64,000 bases of DNA. Source: Maritalea myrionectae DSM 19524 (GTDB taxonomy: Bacteria; Pseudomonadota; Alphaproteobacteria; Rhizobiales; Devosiaceae). The notes under the pieces were generated by a model. It searched no databases, was not told the DNA's origin, and worked only from the letters and a program-made list of their open reading frames with translations. A program made the position numbers and the translations under genes. The DNA lies in contig NZ_AUHV01000004.1 of assembly GCF_000423365.1 (NCBI RefSeq), positions 124,001-188,000 of the forward strand, given 5' to 3'. Positions 37,087-47,395 of this stretch are shown here, in pieces. Numbering within the stretch: position 1 is the stretch's first letter; every line of letters begins with the position of its first letter.

Positions 37087-39519
37087 ATGTCCGAATCCAA
37101 GACAACTGAACTTGATTTGGCACCAGGCGAGAGCCGGGTTTATCCGGTTTTACCTTTGCGTGACATTGTGGCATTTCCGGGCATGATCGTGCCGCTATTT
37201 GTGGGGCGCGAAAAATCGGTTAAAGCGCTTGAAGAAGTCATGCGCGACGACAAGAATATCTTGGTCGTGACCCAAAAAAGTGCGCAAGAAGATGACCCAT
37301 CTCCTGAAGATGTGTTTGATGTGGGCACCATTGCCTCTGTGTTGCAACTGCTGAAACTGCCCGATGGCACCGTTAAAGTGCTGATCGAAGGGCTATCGCG
37401 TGCAAGCATTGAAGAGTTTGTCCGCACCGACGACTATTATGAAGCCAAAGCCACTGCGATGGAGATGGATGATCATGATGACGTTGAGGCGGAAGCCTTG
37501 GCCCGCTCAGCGGTCAATGAGTTTGAAAACTACGTCAAGCTGAACAAAAAAGTATCGCCAGAAGTGGTGGGCGCCGTATCGCAGATCGAAGATCATTCGA
37601 AATTGGCAGATACGATCGCATCGCATTTGGCTGTGAAAATCCAAGACAAGCAGGACATTTTGTCGATCACCTCCGTACCGGGCCGTTTGGAACGTGTGTT
37701 GGAGTTGATGGAAGGCGAAATCGGTGTTCTGCAGGTGGAAAAACGGATTCGCACGCGCGTGAAGCGCCAGATGGAAAAAACCCAACGCGAGTATTATTTG
37801 AATGAGCAGATGAAGGCCATTCAAAAAGAGTTGGGTGATTCTGAAGATGGCACTGACGAGCTGACAGAGCTTGAAGAGCGGATCAAAAAGACAAAATTGT
37901 CGAAGGAAGCGAAAGACAAGGCGAAGGCCGAGCTGAAAAAGCTGAAAGCCATGAGCCCAATGTCGGCCGAAGCGACAGTTGTGCGCAACTATCTTGATTG
38001 GTTGCTTGGTTTACCTTGGGGCAAAAAGTCCAAAATCAAACGCGATTTGAAGTTTTCGCAAGAGGTTTTGGATGCGGATCACTATGGCCTTGAGAAGGTT
38101 AAAGAGCGGATCATTGAATATCTTGCTGTGCAAAGCCGTACGGGCAAGTTGAAGGGACCGATTCTGTGTCTTGTTGGTCCTCCAGGTGTGGGTAAAACCT
38201 CACTGGGCAAATCGATTGCCAAGGCAACTGGGCGTGAGTTTGCCCGCATGTCGCTGGGCGGCGTGCGCGATGAGGCCGAGATTCGCGGCCACCGCCGGAC
38301 CTATATTGGCTCCATGCCGGGCAAGGTGATTCAGTCCATGAAGAAGGTTGGCAAGTCCAACCCGATGTTCTTGCTCGACGAGATCGACAAGATGGGCATG
38401 GATTTCCGCGGTGACCCAAGTTCTGCGTTGTTGGAAGTGCTCGATCCAGAGCAAAACAACTCATTTTCTGACCACTATCTCGAAGTCGATTTCGATTTGT
38501 CGGACGTGATGTTCATCACAACGGCTAACACGTTGAATATTCCGGGGCCCTTGTTGGACCGTATGGAAATCATTCGCTTGTCTGGTTACACCGAGATCGA
38601 AAAGATGGAAATCGCGCGTCAGCATTTGATCTCCGACGCGATTAAAGAGCATGGCCTGGAAACATCTGAGATTGCTTTGCCGGACAAAGGGCTCGAATTC
38701 TTGATTCGCCGCTATACGCGTGAAGCGGGTGTGCGGAACTTGAAGCGGGAAATTGCGAACCTGATGCGGAAAGCGGTGACCGAACTGATGATGGATGACA
38801 AGAAAAAGTCCATCATGCTCGATGTGGAAAAAATCGAGGAGTATTTGGGACCGCCAAAGCACCGCTATGGCGAAATCGAGCTGGATCCACAAGTTGGCCT
38901 GGTCACAGGCCTGGCCTGGACACAGGTGGGCGGCGAAATGCTGACCATCGAAGGCGTGATGACCCATGGTAAGGGCAAAATGACCGTTACCGGCAATTTG
39001 AAAGACGTGATGAAAGAATCAATCACTGCCGCGGCGACTTATGTGCGCTCCCGGGCAGTCGATTTTGGCATTGAGCCGCCAAAGTTTGATTCGCATGACA
39101 TTCACGTGCACGTACCGGAAGGGGCCACGCCAAAAGACGGTCCTTCAGCGGGCATTGGTATGGCCACGGCGATTGTTTCGGTGATGACCGGCATTCCGGT
39201 GCGTCACGATGTGGCGATGACTGGTGAGATCACCTTGCGCGGCCGTGTGCTGCCAATCGGCGGCTTGAAAGAGAAGCTGCTGGCGGCATTGCGCGGGGGA
39301 ATCAAAAAGGTACTGATTCCCGAAGAGAATGTGCGTGACCTTTCTGAAGTGCCAGACATTGTGAAAGAGGGGCTGGAAATTGTCCCTGTGAAGCAAATGG
39401 AAGACGCCCTCAAACACGCTCTGGTTGAAGTTCCAGAGCCGATTGAGTGGGACTTTGAGGCGTATGCCGCGAGCAAAAAAGCCGAAAAAGGCGAAGGCAC
39501 AGGCGTGGTTGCACACTAG
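37087..39519 (+). CDS. lon: Lon protease
   Basis: 810 residues from ATG 37087 with AAAGGA six bases before; a second ATG at 37072 would give a longer, unsupported N-terminus. N-terminal substrate-binding region, AAA+ domain with [15 protein letters not shown] (about 358-372) and the Ser-Lys catalytic dyad in [11 protein letters not shown] and [16 protein letters not shown]. It degrades misfolded and regulatory proteins. It ends with a strong terminator. Confidence 0.99.
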   Translation: MSESKTTELDLAPGESRVYPVLPLRDIVAFPGMIVPLFVGREKSVKALEEVMRDDKNILVVTQKSAQEDDPSPEDVFDVGTIASVLQLLKLPDGTVKVLIEGLSRASIEEFVRTDDYYEAKATAMEMDDHDDVEAEALARSAVNEFENYVKLNKKVSPEVVGAVSQIEDHSKLADTIASHLAVKIQDKQDILSITSVPGRLERVLELMEGEIGVLQVEKRIRTRVKRQMEKTQREYYLNEQMKAIQKELGDSEDGTDELTELEERIKKTKLSKEAKDKAKAELKKLKAMSPMSAEATVVRNYLDWLLGLPWGKKSKIKRDLKFSQEVLDADHYGLEKVKERIIEYLAVQSRTGKLKGPILCLVGPPGVGKTSLGKSIAKATGREFARMSLGGVRDEAEIRGHRRTYIGSMPGKVIQSMKKVGKSNPMFLLDEIDKMGMDFRGDPSSALLEVLDPEQNNSFSDHYLEVDFDLSDVMFITTANTLNIPGPLLDRMEIIRLSGYTEIEKMEIARQHLISDAIKEHGLETSEIALPDKGLEFLIRRYTREAGVRNLKREIANLMRKAVTELMMDDKKKSIMLDVEKIEEYLGPPKHRYGEIELDPQVGLVTGLAWTQVGGEMLTIEGVMTHGKGKMTVTGNLKDVMKESITAAATYVRSRAVDFGIEPPKFDSHDIHVHVPEGATPKDGPSAGIGMATAIVSVMTGIPVRHDVAMTGEITLRGRVLPIGGLKEKLLAALRGGIKKVLIPEENVRDLSEVPDIVKEGLEIVPVKQMEDALKHALVEVPEPIEWDFEAYAASKKAEKGEGTGVVAH

Positions 39520-39544
39520 TGTTTTCCACAATTTGATGCTTAAG

Positions 39545-39577
39545 GAGCGGAAAAGGCAACTTTTCCGCTCTTTTTTT
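39545..39577 (+). terminator. Strong intrinsic terminator after lon
   Basis: 11-bp stem GAGCGGAAAAG / CTTTTCCGCTC, GCAA loop, then seven T residues. Confidence 0.96.
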
Positions 39578-39650
39578 GCCTAAAACCGGGCTGAAAGCGC
39601 CGGAATTCCTTGCGTTTGGGAAAGAATCGTCAAAAGGTTCATGGCGTATT

Positions 39651-39672
39651 GCCCGACAAAAGTAAGTCGGGC
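39651..39672 (+). promoter_or_regulatory. Hairpin in the 5-prime leader of the HU gene
   Basis: 7-bp stem GCCCGAC / GTCGGGC with an 8-base loop, directly before the GAGGATGG ribosome site. No U-run, so it more likely controls translation or mRNA stability. Confidence 0.4.
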
Positions 39673-39692
39673 CAAAAAATGAGGATGGACTA

Positions 39693-39965
39693 ATGAACAA
39701 AAATGATTTGGTCGCTGCAACGGCGGAAAAAGCTGGATTGACAAAAGCAGACGCCGCAAGCGCAGTGGACGCTGTTTTCGAAGCGATTACTGGTACATTG
39801 AAAAATGGTGACGAAGTTCGCCTGGTAGGCTTTGGTACATTTGCGGTTTCTCACCGTAAAGCCACCAAAGGCCGCAACCCAGCAACTGGCGCTGAAATTG
39901 ATATTGCAGCGACAAACGTGCCTAAATTCAAGCCTGGTAAACAGCTCAAAGACGCTGTGAACTAG
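39693..39965 (+). CDS. hupB: HU-family DNA-binding protein
   Basis: 90 residues, the standard HU length. The N-terminal [21 protein letters not shown], the arm motif [26 protein letters not shown] and the C-terminus [12 protein letters not shown] are diagnostic. It bends and packages DNA as a dimer. Position after lon is conserved in Proteobacteria. A strong terminator follows. Confidence 0.97.
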   Translation: MNKNDLVAATAEKAGLTKADAASAVDAVFEAITGTLKNGDEVRLVGFGTFAVSHRKATKGRNPATGAEIDIAATNVPKFKPGKQLKDAVN

Positions 39966-39994
39966 TCTAAGCAAAATTTTTTGCATTTTTTTGA

Positions 39995-40023
39995 AGGTCT
40001 CGGTGAAAATCGAGACCTTTTTT
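39995..40023 (+). terminator. Intrinsic terminator after HU
   Basis: 9-bp stem AAGGTCTCG / CGAGACCTT with an 8-base loop and a T-run. Confidence 0.92.
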
Positions 40024-40024
40024 G

Positions 40025-40053
40025 TTGACGAGGGCGAAAGAACACCTTAAACG
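40025..40053 (+). promoter_or_regulatory. Putative promoter of tRNA-Val
   Basis: TTGACG (40025-40030), 17-base spacer, TAAACG (40048-40053), 18 bases before the tRNA. Confidence 0.5.
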
Positions 40054-40070
40054 ATGCATCACCAAACGGG

Positions 40071-40146
<76 letters not shown>

Positions 40147-40232
40147 TTTTGGTTCTTGTCGTGGTTCGGCACTGTTCGCAAAAAGAAATATTTTCTCTTT
40201 GAAAACAATGTCATAAAGATTGAAAATGGCGC

Positions 40233-40261
40233 TTGACACAAAGTGCTTTCAGTTTTAAACC
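40233..40261 (+). promoter_or_regulatory. Putative promoter of tRNA-Asp
   Basis: TTGACA (40233-40238), a perfect -35, 17-base spacer, TAAACC (40256-40261), 34 bases before the tRNA, as at tRNA-Leu. Confidence 0.6.
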
Positions 40262-40294
40262 ACGCACACTCTTTGACGAGACTTTCTCATTAAA

Positions 40295-40371
40295 GGGGGT
40301 GTAGCTCAGTTGGTTAGAGCGCTGGCCTGTCACGCCAGAGGTCGCGGGTTCGAGTCCCGTCACTCCCGCCA
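40295..40371 (+). tRNA. tRNA-Asp (anticodon GTC)
   Basis: 77 bases, acceptor GGGGGTG / CACTCCC, discriminator G and encoded CCA. Anticodon arm CTGGC-CTGTCAC-GCCAG shows GTC. Confidence 0.97.
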
Positions 40372-40488
40372 CTTTTCAAAAAATCGTTGTATATCACCGC
40401 TTGGAACAGTTCGCTGTTTCCGAGACTAATTGACTCTTTTTCGCTTCGCGCCTAAATTTACTGTTAATTAATAAAAAGGTGAGGCGAA

Positions 40489-41007
40489 ATGTTTAAATCA
40501 ATGATTCTTGCAACAACGATTGTTGCTACCGGAGTGATTGGCGCGTCTGCTGCCGATCCAATTATCTATACACAACCTGCTCCTGTTGTGACATCTTCGA
40601 CATTTGATTGGGATCGTTTTTATATCGGCCTGAGTGCTGGTGGCATGAATGATGGCACACAATATTTCGGTGTTGGTGGGCTTGCAGGTTTGAATATGCA
40701 ATCAGGTGATTGGGTGTTCGGTTTGGAAGTGCAGGGCACGGCCTACTATGATGGCGGAGTATACTCAGGCGCTCTCTATGATGTTTTCGGACGCGCGGGC
40801 TATCTCGTCGCACCTGAAGCATTGCTCTATGCCACAGGCGGTGTTGTATTCAACAATAGCGGCAATACATTTGCTGGCATTGGCGGCGGCATCGAGTTTG
40901 CCGTGCATGACAATGTAACTTTTGGCGGTGAATATACGTACATCACAGATGGTGGCGGTACGAACGGTCACGTATTCGACGCTAAGATGCGTTGGTATTT
41001 CAATTAA
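40489..41007 (+). CDS. Small outer-membrane beta-barrel protein, paralogue 1
   Basis: 172 residues with a signal peptide (MILATTIVATGVIGASA, cleavage probably before Ala22). Mature part about 150 residues of alternating hydrophobic strands ending in an aromatic C-terminus RWYFN. Motifs FDWDRFYIGLSAGG and GGGIEFAVHDNVTFGGEYTYI resemble the Omp25/31-type porin family in shortened form. It shares these and the ending with the protein from 41283. It is preceded by a 117-base region with a small hairpin and followed by a strong terminator. Function unknown: eight-stranded barrels of this size may be structural or adhesins rather than general porins. Confidence 0.82.
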   Translation: MFKSMILATTIVATGVIGASAADPIIYTQPAPVVTSSTFDWDRFYIGLSAGGMNDGTQYFGVGGLAGLNMQSGDWVFGLEVQGTAYYDGGVYSGALYDVFGRAGYLVAPEALLYATGGVVFNNSGNTFAGIGGGIEFAVHDNVTFGGEYTYITDGGGTNGHVFDAKMRWYFN

Positions 41008-41032
41008 GCGATAAATTCATTTTATGGCATGT

Positions 41033-41066
41033 AAAGCCACACTACGATGGGTAGTGTGGCTTTTTT
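41033..41066 (+). terminator. Intrinsic terminator after first barrel gene
   Basis: 12-13-bp stem AAAGCCACACTAC / GTAGTGTGGCTTT with loop GATGG and T-run. Confidence 0.95.
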
Positions 41067-41199
41067 ACACTTTGTTAGCCATGAATTGATTTAGCCACAT
41101 TTCAGACTAATTCCGGTCACCTTTTGCCTGTAGATTTGATTCATAGGTGTTAGGGGATCTCTTACGCGCTATTTTTGCGCGAATTAAATGGAAACTTAC

Positions 41200-41225
41200 G
41201 GAACTTTCCCGGTTGCCGTTGCGTT
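41200..41225 (+). promoter_or_regulatory. EcfG-type general stress promoter for second barrel gene
   Basis: GGAAC (41200-41204), 17-base spacer, CGTT (41222-41225) matches the alphaproteobacterial general stress response consensus GGAAC-N16/17-CGTT. The transcription start would be about 41232, some 50 bases before the gene. Confidence 0.68.
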
Positions 41226-41282
41226 CTTGAGATTAGAACCTATATGCCGAGAGTAACGCTTAAGAGAGCCATGGAGGCAATT

Positions 41283-41816
41283 ATGAGCATTTTGAAGAAA
41301 ATTTCCATTGCTATGCTAGCATCAGCAGCAATGACGGCAGGCGCGTCCGCAGCGGACCCTGTGATTGATTATACCCCGGCTCCAACAGCTGCGCCTGCAT
41401 ACTCTAATCCAGGCTTTGACTGGAACCGCTTCTATGCGGGTGTGAACGGTGCATATGTAAATGCAGCATCAGACGTTTGGGGCATTGGTGCCATTGCCGG
41501 TATGAACACACAGTTCGACGAAATGGTTTTCGGTTTCGAAGTTGGCGCACAAGCCAACTATGATGGCGGCACATATTATGGTGCTCAGTATGACCTGACA
41601 GGTCGCGCTGGTTACCTCGTATCTGACGATGTGTTGCTCTATGCTGTTGGTGGTATTGGCCATCACTTCGGCGACGCGGTAGGCATCCTCGGTGGTGGTA
41701 TCGAGTTTGCTGTTTCTGACGATGTGACGATTGGTTCTGAATACAACTGGTCAGTTTACAGCGGCGGTACATCAAGCCACGCGATTGACGCGAAAGCACG
41801 TTGGTACTTCAACTAA
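41283..41816 (+). CDS. Small outer-membrane beta-barrel protein, paralogue 2
   Basis: 177 residues from ATG 41283 with GGAGG in front; an open frame continues 36 codons upstream but without signal-peptide character. Signal peptide MLASAAMTAGASA with cleavage after Ala23. It shares the FDWNRFYAG, GGGIEFAVSDDVTIGSEY and DAKARWYFN blocks with the protein from 40489. The two probably arose by tandem duplication and are expressed differently, since only this copy has the EcfG-like promoter. A terminator follows. Function unknown. Confidence 0.82.
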   Translation: MSILKKISIAMLASAAMTAGASAADPVIDYTPAPTAAPAYSNPGFDWNRFYAGVNGAYVNAASDVWGIGAIAGMNTQFDEMVFGFEVGAQANYDGGTYYGAQYDLTGRAGYLVSDDVLLYAVGGIGHHFGDAVGILGGGIEFAVSDDVTIGSEYNWSVYSGGTSSHAIDAKARWYFN

Positions 41817-41843
41817 GCTGAAGTGCACAACACAGTGTTCGAG

Positions 41844-41874
41844 AGAGCGTTCCGTTTTGGAGCGCTCTTTTTTT
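41844..41874 (+). terminator. Intrinsic terminator after second barrel gene
   Basis: Stem AGAGCGTTCC / GGAGCGCTCT (one G-U), loop GTTTT, then seven T residues. Confidence 0.92.
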
Positions 41875-42089
41875 ATGAGTGAAAAAGTCCAGTTTTTAAA
41901 ACTATTTACGATGCTTGCCTTATTTGATTTGAATGAGGAGATAAATTAAAAATTTGAAGCCAAAGCCCTTGAAACACGTAAGGTGTTGGCGTAAGCCGTA
42001 CCAAATCGAAGTTTCGGCTCCATTTTGTGAGTCTGGCTTGTGACAAATTCTTTGGCTGGGTTTCAGCTGTCAAAAAAGGCAAGGCAATT

Positions 42090-42455
42090 ATGACCGAATT
42101 GCTCTCTCAGTATCTGCCCGTGATCATATTTGTTGGTTTATCCGCAGTGATCGGTTTGGCACTTTTGGTTGCTCCCTTCATTATCGCCGTTAAACGTCCC
42201 GACCCTGAAAAGGTGTCTGCGTATGAATGTGGTTTTGAAGCGTTTGATGATGCGCGGATGAAATTTGATATCCGCTTCTATCTGGTGGCCATTTTGTTCA
42301 TCATTTTTGATTTGGAAGTTGCGTTCCTGTTTCCTTGGGCCGTCGCATTTAAAGATGTTGGCTGGTTCGGCTTTTGGGCCATGATGATCTTCTTGGGTGT
42401 TTTGACCATTGGCTTTATTTATGAATGGCGCAAAGGGGCTTTGGAATGGGATTAG
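42090..42455 (+). CDS. nuoA: NADH dehydrogenase (complex I) subunit A
   Basis: 121 residues from ATG 42090; the frame continues upstream but has no ribosome site there. Three transmembrane helices (about 9-29, 65-85 and 91-112) and the motif [40 protein letters not shown]. First gene of the nuo operon. It overlaps nuoB by 10 bases. It anchors the membrane arm near the quinone site. Confidence 0.98.
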   Translation: MTELLSQYLPVIIFVGLSAVIGLALLVAPFIIAVKRPDPEKVSAYECGFEAFDDARMKFDIRFYLVAILFIIFDLEVAFLFPWAVAFKDVGWFGFWAMMIFLGVLTIGFIYEWRKGALEWD

Positions 42456-43024
42456 ACAATAATTCGACTTTGGTGTCTTCGCAGCCAAAAGGTATTATCG
42501 ATCCAAAGACTGGTAAGCCAGTCGGGGCTGATGATCCGTTCTTTCTAGATGTGAATGATCAGCTGGCCGATAAGGGCTTTTTGGTCACGTCAACCGACGA
42601 GTTGATCAACTGGGCGCGTACAGGTTCCCTAATGTGGATGACATTTGGTCTTGCCTGTTGTGCCGTTGAGATGATGCACATGTCTATGCCGCGTTATGAT
42701 GCGGAGCGTTTTGGCTTTGCGCCGCGCGCATCCCCGCGTCAATCCGACGTGATGATCGTTGCTGGCACGTTGACGAACAAGATGGCGCCTGCGTTGCGCA
42801 AGGTCTATGACCAAATGCCGGAACCGCGTTATGTGATCTCTATGGGGTCCTGCGCGAATGGCGGCGGCTATTATCACTATTCTTATTCTGTTGTGCGCGG
42901 TTGTGATCGTGTGGTGCCAGTGGACATTTATGTGCCTGGTTGCCCACCAACAGCCGAAGCCTTGCTGTATGGCGTTTTGCTTTTGCAAAAGAAGCTCCGC
43001 CGTACCGGCACCATTGAGCGATAA
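42446..43024 (+). CDS. nuoB: Complex I subunit B
   Basis: 192 residues from ATG 42446 (AAGGGG in front); a longer start at 42425 lies within nuoA. Carries the terminal N2 [4Fe-4S] cluster: Cys71, Cys72, Cys136 and Cys166 in [20 protein letters not shown] and VPGCPPTA. The N-terminal 40 residues are a variable tail. It passes electrons to quinone. Confidence 0.98.
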   Translation: MGLDNNSTLVSSQPKGIIDPKTGKPVGADDPFFLDVNDQLADKGFLVTSTDELINWARTGSLMWMTFGLACCAVEMMHMSMPRYDAERFGFAPRASPRQSDVMIVAGTLTNKMAPALRKVYDQMPEPRYVISMGSCANGGGYYHYSYSVVRGCDRVVPVDIYVPGCPPTAEALLYGVLLLQKKLRRTGTIER

Positions 43025-43038
43025 GGGGCAGGGGGCAA

Positions 43039-43641
43039 ATGGATTCTTCCCTTTCAGAACTTGGCGATTATATCAGCGCGAAACTGCCGGAAGCTGTGCA
43101 ATCAGTTGAAGGCAATTTTGGTGAGTTGACGCTAAACATTGCCGCAGATTCAATTGTGGATGTTGCGCGCCTGCTGCGTGATGACAGCCAATGTCAGTTC
43201 AGCTGCATTATTGATATTTGTGGCGTTGATTATCCACAGCGTGTCGAGCGGTTCGACGTGGTTTACCACTTTTTGAGCCCAACTCAGAACTTGCGCATTC
43301 GCGTTAAGCTGAAAACAGACGAAGACACACCAGTGGCTTCAATCTGTGAAGTTTATCCTGGTGCGGATTGGTTCGAGCGCGAAGCCTACGATATGTATGG
43401 CATTTTGTTTGTGAATCACCCGGAACTGCGCCGTTTGCTGACTGATTATGGCTTTGAAGGGTTTCCTTTGCGCAAAGACTTCCCGCTCACCGGCTTTGTC
43501 GAGGTGCGCTACAATGAAGAGTTGCAGCGCGTTGTGTATGAGCCTGTGAAGCTGACACAAGAATTCCGCTCATTTGACTATTTGTCACCTTGGGAAGGCA
43601 CCGACTATGTGCTGCCTGGTGATGAAAAGGCGCAAGGTTGA
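43039..43641 (+). CDS. nuoC: Complex I subunit C (30 kDa)
   Basis: 200 residues with the 30-kDa signature [40 protein letters not shown]. Separate from NuoD, as in most Alphaproteobacteria. An AGGGGGC site precedes the ATG. Binds next to NuoD in the peripheral arm. Confidence 0.98.
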   Translation: MDSSLSELGDYISAKLPEAVQSVEGNFGELTLNIAADSIVDVARLLRDDSQCQFSCIIDICGVDYPQRVERFDVVYHFLSPTQNLRIRVKLKTDEDTPVASICEVYPGADWFEREAYDMYGILFVNHPELRRLLTDYGFEGFPLRKDFPLTGFVEVRYNEELQRVVYEPVKLTQEFRSFDYLSPWEGTDYVLPGDEKAQG

Positions 43642-43651
43642 GGATCATATT

Positions 43652-44842
43652 ATGAGCGAAGCGCAACTTAGAAATTTCAACATCAACTTTGGCCCGCAAC
43701 ACCCGGCAGCGCACGGTGTGTTGCGTTTGGTGCTTGAGCTGGACGGTGAAGTTGTTGAGCGGGTTGACCCGCATGTGGGCTTGTTGCACCGCGGCACTGA
43801 AAAGCTGATCGAGCACAAAACCTATTTGCAGGCTGTGCCTTATTTTGATCGGCTTGACTATGTGGCGCCGATGAACCAGGAGCACGCTTTTGCTTTGGCA
43901 GTTGAGCGTTTGCTGGGCATCACAGTGCCAAAACGTGGTCAGTTGATCCGCGTGCTTTATTCTGAAATCGGGCGGATTTTGAACCATTTGCTGAACGTGA
44001 CAACCCAAGCGATGGACGTTGGCGCGTTGACACCACCGCTTTGGGGCTTTGAAGAGCGCGAAAAGCTGATGGTGTTTTATGAGCGTGCTTGTGGCGCGCG
44101 CATGCACGCAGCTTATGTGCGGCCTGGTGGTGTGCACCAGGATTTGCCGCCTGAGCTGATCGACGATATCGAAGCATGGTGTGATCCATTTTTGGATGTT
44201 CTCGACGATATTGAAGGCCTTTTGACCGACAACCGTATCTTCAAACAGCGGAACGTGGATATCGCCACCGTGAAGTTGGAAGATGCTTGGGCTTGGGGCT
44301 TTTCTGGCGTGATGGTGCGTGGTTCTGGTGCAAAATGGGATTTGCGCAAGAGCCAGCCCTACGAATGCTATGACGAGATGGAATTCGATATTCCGATCGG
44401 GAAAAATGGCGATTGTTATGACCGCTATTTGGTGCGCATGGAAGAAATGCGCGAGTCAGTGAAAATTATGCGCCAATGCATTGATAAATTGCGTTCGCCT
44501 GATGGGCAGGGGCCAATTTCGTCAATCGACGGCAAGATTGTGCCGCCCAAACGCAGTGAGATGAAGCAATCAATGGAAGGCTTGATCCACCATTTTAAGC
44601 TCTACACGGAAGGCTACAAAGTGCCTGAAGGTGAAGTTTATGCGGCGGTGGAAGCGCCTAAAGGCGAGTTTGGGGTCTATTTGGTGTCTGATGGCAGCAA
44701 CAAGCCCTATCGCTGTAAAATTCGAGCGCCCGGGTTTGCGCATATGTCGGCCATGGACTTTTTGAGCCGTGGTCATATGTTGGCTGACGTTTCAGCCATT
44801 ATTGGTACACTTGATATCGTTTTCGGCGAGGTAGATCGCTAA
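43652..44842 (+). CDS. nuoD: Complex I subunit D (49 kDa)
   Basis: 396 residues from ATG 43652; an open frame from 43574 lies inside nuoC and is rejected. Opens with [26 protein letters not shown] and has the [28 protein letters not shown] region. It forms the quinone cavity with NuoB. Stop overlaps the nuoE start (TAATG). Confidence 0.98.
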   Translation: MSEAQLRNFNINFGPQHPAAHGVLRLVLELDGEVVERVDPHVGLLHRGTEKLIEHKTYLQAVPYFDRLDYVAPMNQEHAFALAVERLLGITVPKRGQLIRVLYSEIGRILNHLLNVTTQAMDVGALTPPLWGFEEREKLMVFYERACGARMHAAYVRPGGVHQDLPPELIDDIEAWCDPFLDVLDDIEGLLTDNRIFKQRNVDIATVKLEDAWAWGFSGVMVRGSGAKWDLRKSQPYECYDEMEFDIPIGKNGDCYDRYLVRMEEMRESVKIMRQCIDKLRSPDGQGPISSIDGKIVPPKRSEMKQSMEGLIHHFKLYTEGYKVPEGEVYAAVEAPKGEFGVYLVSDGSNKPYRCKIRAPGFAHMSAMDFLSRGHMLADVSAIIGTLDIVFGEVDR

Positions 44843-45879
44843 TGTCAGTTCGTCGTCTCGCAGAAGATAAAGTTCAACCGCAAGAATTTGCGTTTAATGC
44901 CGACAATAAGAAGTGGGCAAAGCAAACCATTGCGAAATATCCAAAAGGCCGCCAGCAATCTGCTGTGATCCCGCTATTGATGCGGGCGCAGGACCAAGAT
45001 GGTTGGGTGACCAAGGCTGCCATTGAACATGTCGCTGACATGTTGGAGATGCCTTACATCCGCGTGTTGGAAGTGGCGACCTTCTATACCCAATTCCAAT
45101 TGAAACCGGTGGGCACCAAAGCACACATTCAAGTGTGTGGCACAACGCCATGCATGTTGCGCGGCTCAGAAGACTTGATCAAAGTTTGTAAAAGCAAGAT
45201 CAATGAGAAGCCGTTTGAAACCAATGAGAGCGGCACGCTTTCATGGGAAGAAGTGGAATGCTTGGGCGCATGTGTGAACGCGCCAATGGCGATGGTGTTT
45301 AAAGACACTTATGAAGATTTGACGCCTGAACGTTTCGAAGAAATGATCGATGAGTTTGAGGCGGGCAAGGACGTGAAAACTGGCCCACAGATCAACCGTC
45401 AGTTTGCCGCGCCGGAAGGCGGGCATGTAACATTGACGGATGTACCTGCAAAAGCCACTAAAGCGCGCAAACCTGCGGCAAAGCCAGCGTCAAATACAGC
45501 ACCGAAGCCAACAGCCAAGCAGAAAGCTGAAGAGCCAGGCGCGAAAGTAAAAACGCCAAGCAAGACAGCGAAGAAAGCAGCGGCAAAGGCTGACGATGCT
45601 GAAATGAAGACACCTTTGTTCGAGGCACCTGAAGGACAAAAAGACGATTTGAAATTGATCTCAGGTGTTGGCCCAGTGCTTGAAGGCAAGCTGAATGATT
45701 TGGGCATTACCACATATCAACAAGTGGCAAAGCTGACCAAAAAGCAGATCGCAGAAGTCGATGATCGTTTGAGCTTTAAGGGTCGGATTGAACGCGATGA
45801 TTGGAAAGCACAAGCCAAGGCTTTGGCCAAAGGTGGTGCTGACGAATATCGCAAAGTCTTTGGTAAGGATCCACGCTAA
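44842..45879 (+). CDS. nuoE: Complex I subunit E (24 kDa) with C-terminal helix-hairpin-helix extension
   Basis: 345 residues, about 150 more than a typical NuoE. The thioredoxin-like core (about 1-165) binds the N1a [2Fe-2S] cluster through Cys99, Cys104, Cys140 and Cys144. A low-complexity Lys/Ala/Pro linker (about 195-255) leads to a compact tail at about 268-345 (DDLKLISGVGPVLEGKLNDLGI) ending in FKGRIERDDWKAQAKALAKG. The same kind of tail is present in rhizobial ribosomal protein L21 as I recall. The function of the tail is unknown; assembly or stability are possibilities. Confidence 0.95.
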   Translation: MSVRRLAEDKVQPQEFAFNADNKKWAKQTIAKYPKGRQQSAVIPLLMRAQDQDGWVTKAAIEHVADMLEMPYIRVLEVATFYTQFQLKPVGTKAHIQVCGTTPCMLRGSEDLIKVCKSKINEKPFETNESGTLSWEEVECLGACVNAPMAMVFKDTYEDLTPERFEEMIDEFEAGKDVKTGPQINRQFAAPEGGHVTLTDVPAKATKARKPAAKPASNTAPKPTAKQKAEEPGAKVKTPSKTAKKAAAKADDAEMKTPLFEAPEGQKDDLKLISGVGPVLEGKLNDLGITTYQQVAKLTKKQIAEVDDRLSFKGRIERDDWKAQAKALAKGGADEYRKVFGKDPR

Positions 45880-46076
45880 TGGCTGAACGTTTCATGGGCA
45901 TTGAGTTGAACGCGAGAAACATCATGTTGGCGATTGCCTTCATGGTGGGCACCTATATCTCGATCCGTTTGATTGCATTTTTTGCAGCTTTTCTCACCAA
46001 CGGTATTTTTGGCCTGGTGGTTAGCGCAGCGATCGGATTGGTGTTGTTTTATGCATTTATGCGGGGGCGTCGATAA
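45879..46076 (+). CDS. Small membrane protein between nuoE and nuoF
   Basis: 65 residues. Starts at ATG overlapping the nuoE stop (TAATG) and ends with TAA overlapping the nuoF start (TAATG). Two hydrophobic segments (about 15-36 and 42-60). It ends with RGRR. Overlap at both ends means it is translated as part of the operon. I do not know a homologue among standard complex I subunits; it may be an assembly or accessory factor. Confidence 0.75.
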   Translation: MAERFMGIELNARNIMLAIAFMVGTYISIRLIAFFAAFLTNGIFGLVVSAAIGLVLFYAFMRGRR

Positions 46077-47383
46077 TGCTGACAGATAAAGACCGCATTT
46101 TTACCAACCTTTACGGGTTTGAAGATTGGGGCCTTGAGGGCGCGCAAAAGCGTGGCGCTTGGTCACAAACCAAAAGCTTCATTGATAAAGGCCGGGATTG
46201 GATCACCGAAGAGGTGAAGGGATCCGGCTTGCGTGGTCGCGGCGGCGCTGGCTTCCCCACTGGTTTGAAGTGGAGCTTTATGCCCAAGCAAAATGATGGT
46301 CGGCCCCACTATCTGGTGGTGAATGCTGACGAATCAGAGCCAGGCACCTGTAAAGACCGCGAAATTATGCGCCACGATCCGCATCACCTTGTGGAAGGGT
46401 GCTTGTTGGCTGGCCGCGCGATGGACGCGCATGCTGCTTATATTTATGTGCGCGGCGAATTTGTGCGCGAACGTGAACGGCTGCAAGCGGCTGTTGACCA
46501 GGCGTATGAAGCCAAATTGATCGGCAAAAACAATGTGCATGGTTGGGATTTCGATATCATCGTGCACCATGGCGCTGGCGCTTATATTTGCGGCGAGGAA
46601 ACAGCATTGCTGGAGAGCCTTGAAGGCAAGAAGGGCCAACCACGGTTGAAGCCTCCATTCCCTGCGGGCATGGGGCTTTATGGTTCGCCAACCACTGTGA
46701 ACAACGTGGAATCAATTGCCGTTGTTCCGGAAATTTTGCGCCGCGGTGGTTCTTGGTTTGCAGGGCTTGGCCGAGAGAACAACACAGGTTCAAAATTGTT
46801 CTGTGTTTCTGGCCACGTCAATCAGCCGGCGACATTTGAAGAAGAAATGGGCATCAGCTTTGGCGAATTGATCGACAAGCATTGCGGTGGCATTCGCGGC
46901 GGTTGGGACAATTTGCTGGCGGTTATCCCCGGCGGCTCTTCTGTGCCTTGTGTGCCTGGTGACAAAATGCGTGATGCGATCATGGATTTTGATGGGCTGA
47001 AAGAAGTTGGGTCTTCATTGGGCACCGCAGCGGTGATCGTGATGGATAAATCAACCGACATTATCGCAGCGATTGCGCGGCTTTCCTATTTCTACAAGCA
47101 CGAAAGCTGTGGTCAGTGCACTCCATGTCGTGAGGGCACCGGCTGGATGTATCGTGTGATGGAACGCATGGTGCGTGGCGAAGCGCAAAAGCGTGAAATT
47201 GATATGCTGTTTGAAGTGACCAAGCAGGTTGAAGGACACACAATTTGTGCGTTGGGCGATGCGGCAGCATGGCCAATTCAAGGGTTGATCCGTAATTTCC
47301 GTCCGGAAATTGAAGCGCGGATTGATCAATATACGCACAATGCGAAAGCAGAAGGTGCTGTGCCTTCTGTTGCAGCGGAATAA
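46076..47383 (+). CDS. nuoF: Complex I subunit F (51 kDa, NADH-binding)
   Basis: 435 residues. NADH/FMN site [16 protein letters not shown] (about 51-66) and the N3 [4Fe-4S] ligands in [15 protein letters not shown] plus the later Cys in [13 protein letters not shown]. It takes the hydride from NADH and passes electrons to NuoE and NuoG. Confidence 0.98.
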   Translation: MLTDKDRIFTNLYGFEDWGLEGAQKRGAWSQTKSFIDKGRDWITEEVKGSGLRGRGGAGFPTGLKWSFMPKQNDGRPHYLVVNADESEPGTCKDREIMRHDPHHLVEGCLLAGRAMDAHAAYIYVRGEFVRERERLQAAVDQAYEAKLIGKNNVHGWDFDIIVHHGAGAYICGEETALLESLEGKKGQPRLKPPFPAGMGLYGSPTTVNNVESIAVVPEILRRGGSWFAGLGRENNTGSKLFCVSGHVNQPATFEEEMGISFGELIDKHCGGIRGGWDNLLAVIPGGSSVPCVPGDKMRDAIMDFDGLKEVGSSLGTAAVIVMDKSTDIIAAIARLSYFYKHESCGQCTPCREGTGWMYRVMERMVRGEAQKREIDMLFEVTKQVEGHTICALGDAAAWPIQGLIRNFRPEIEARIDQYTHNAKAEGAVPSVAAE

Positions 47384-47395
47384 GGCGGCAAGAGC

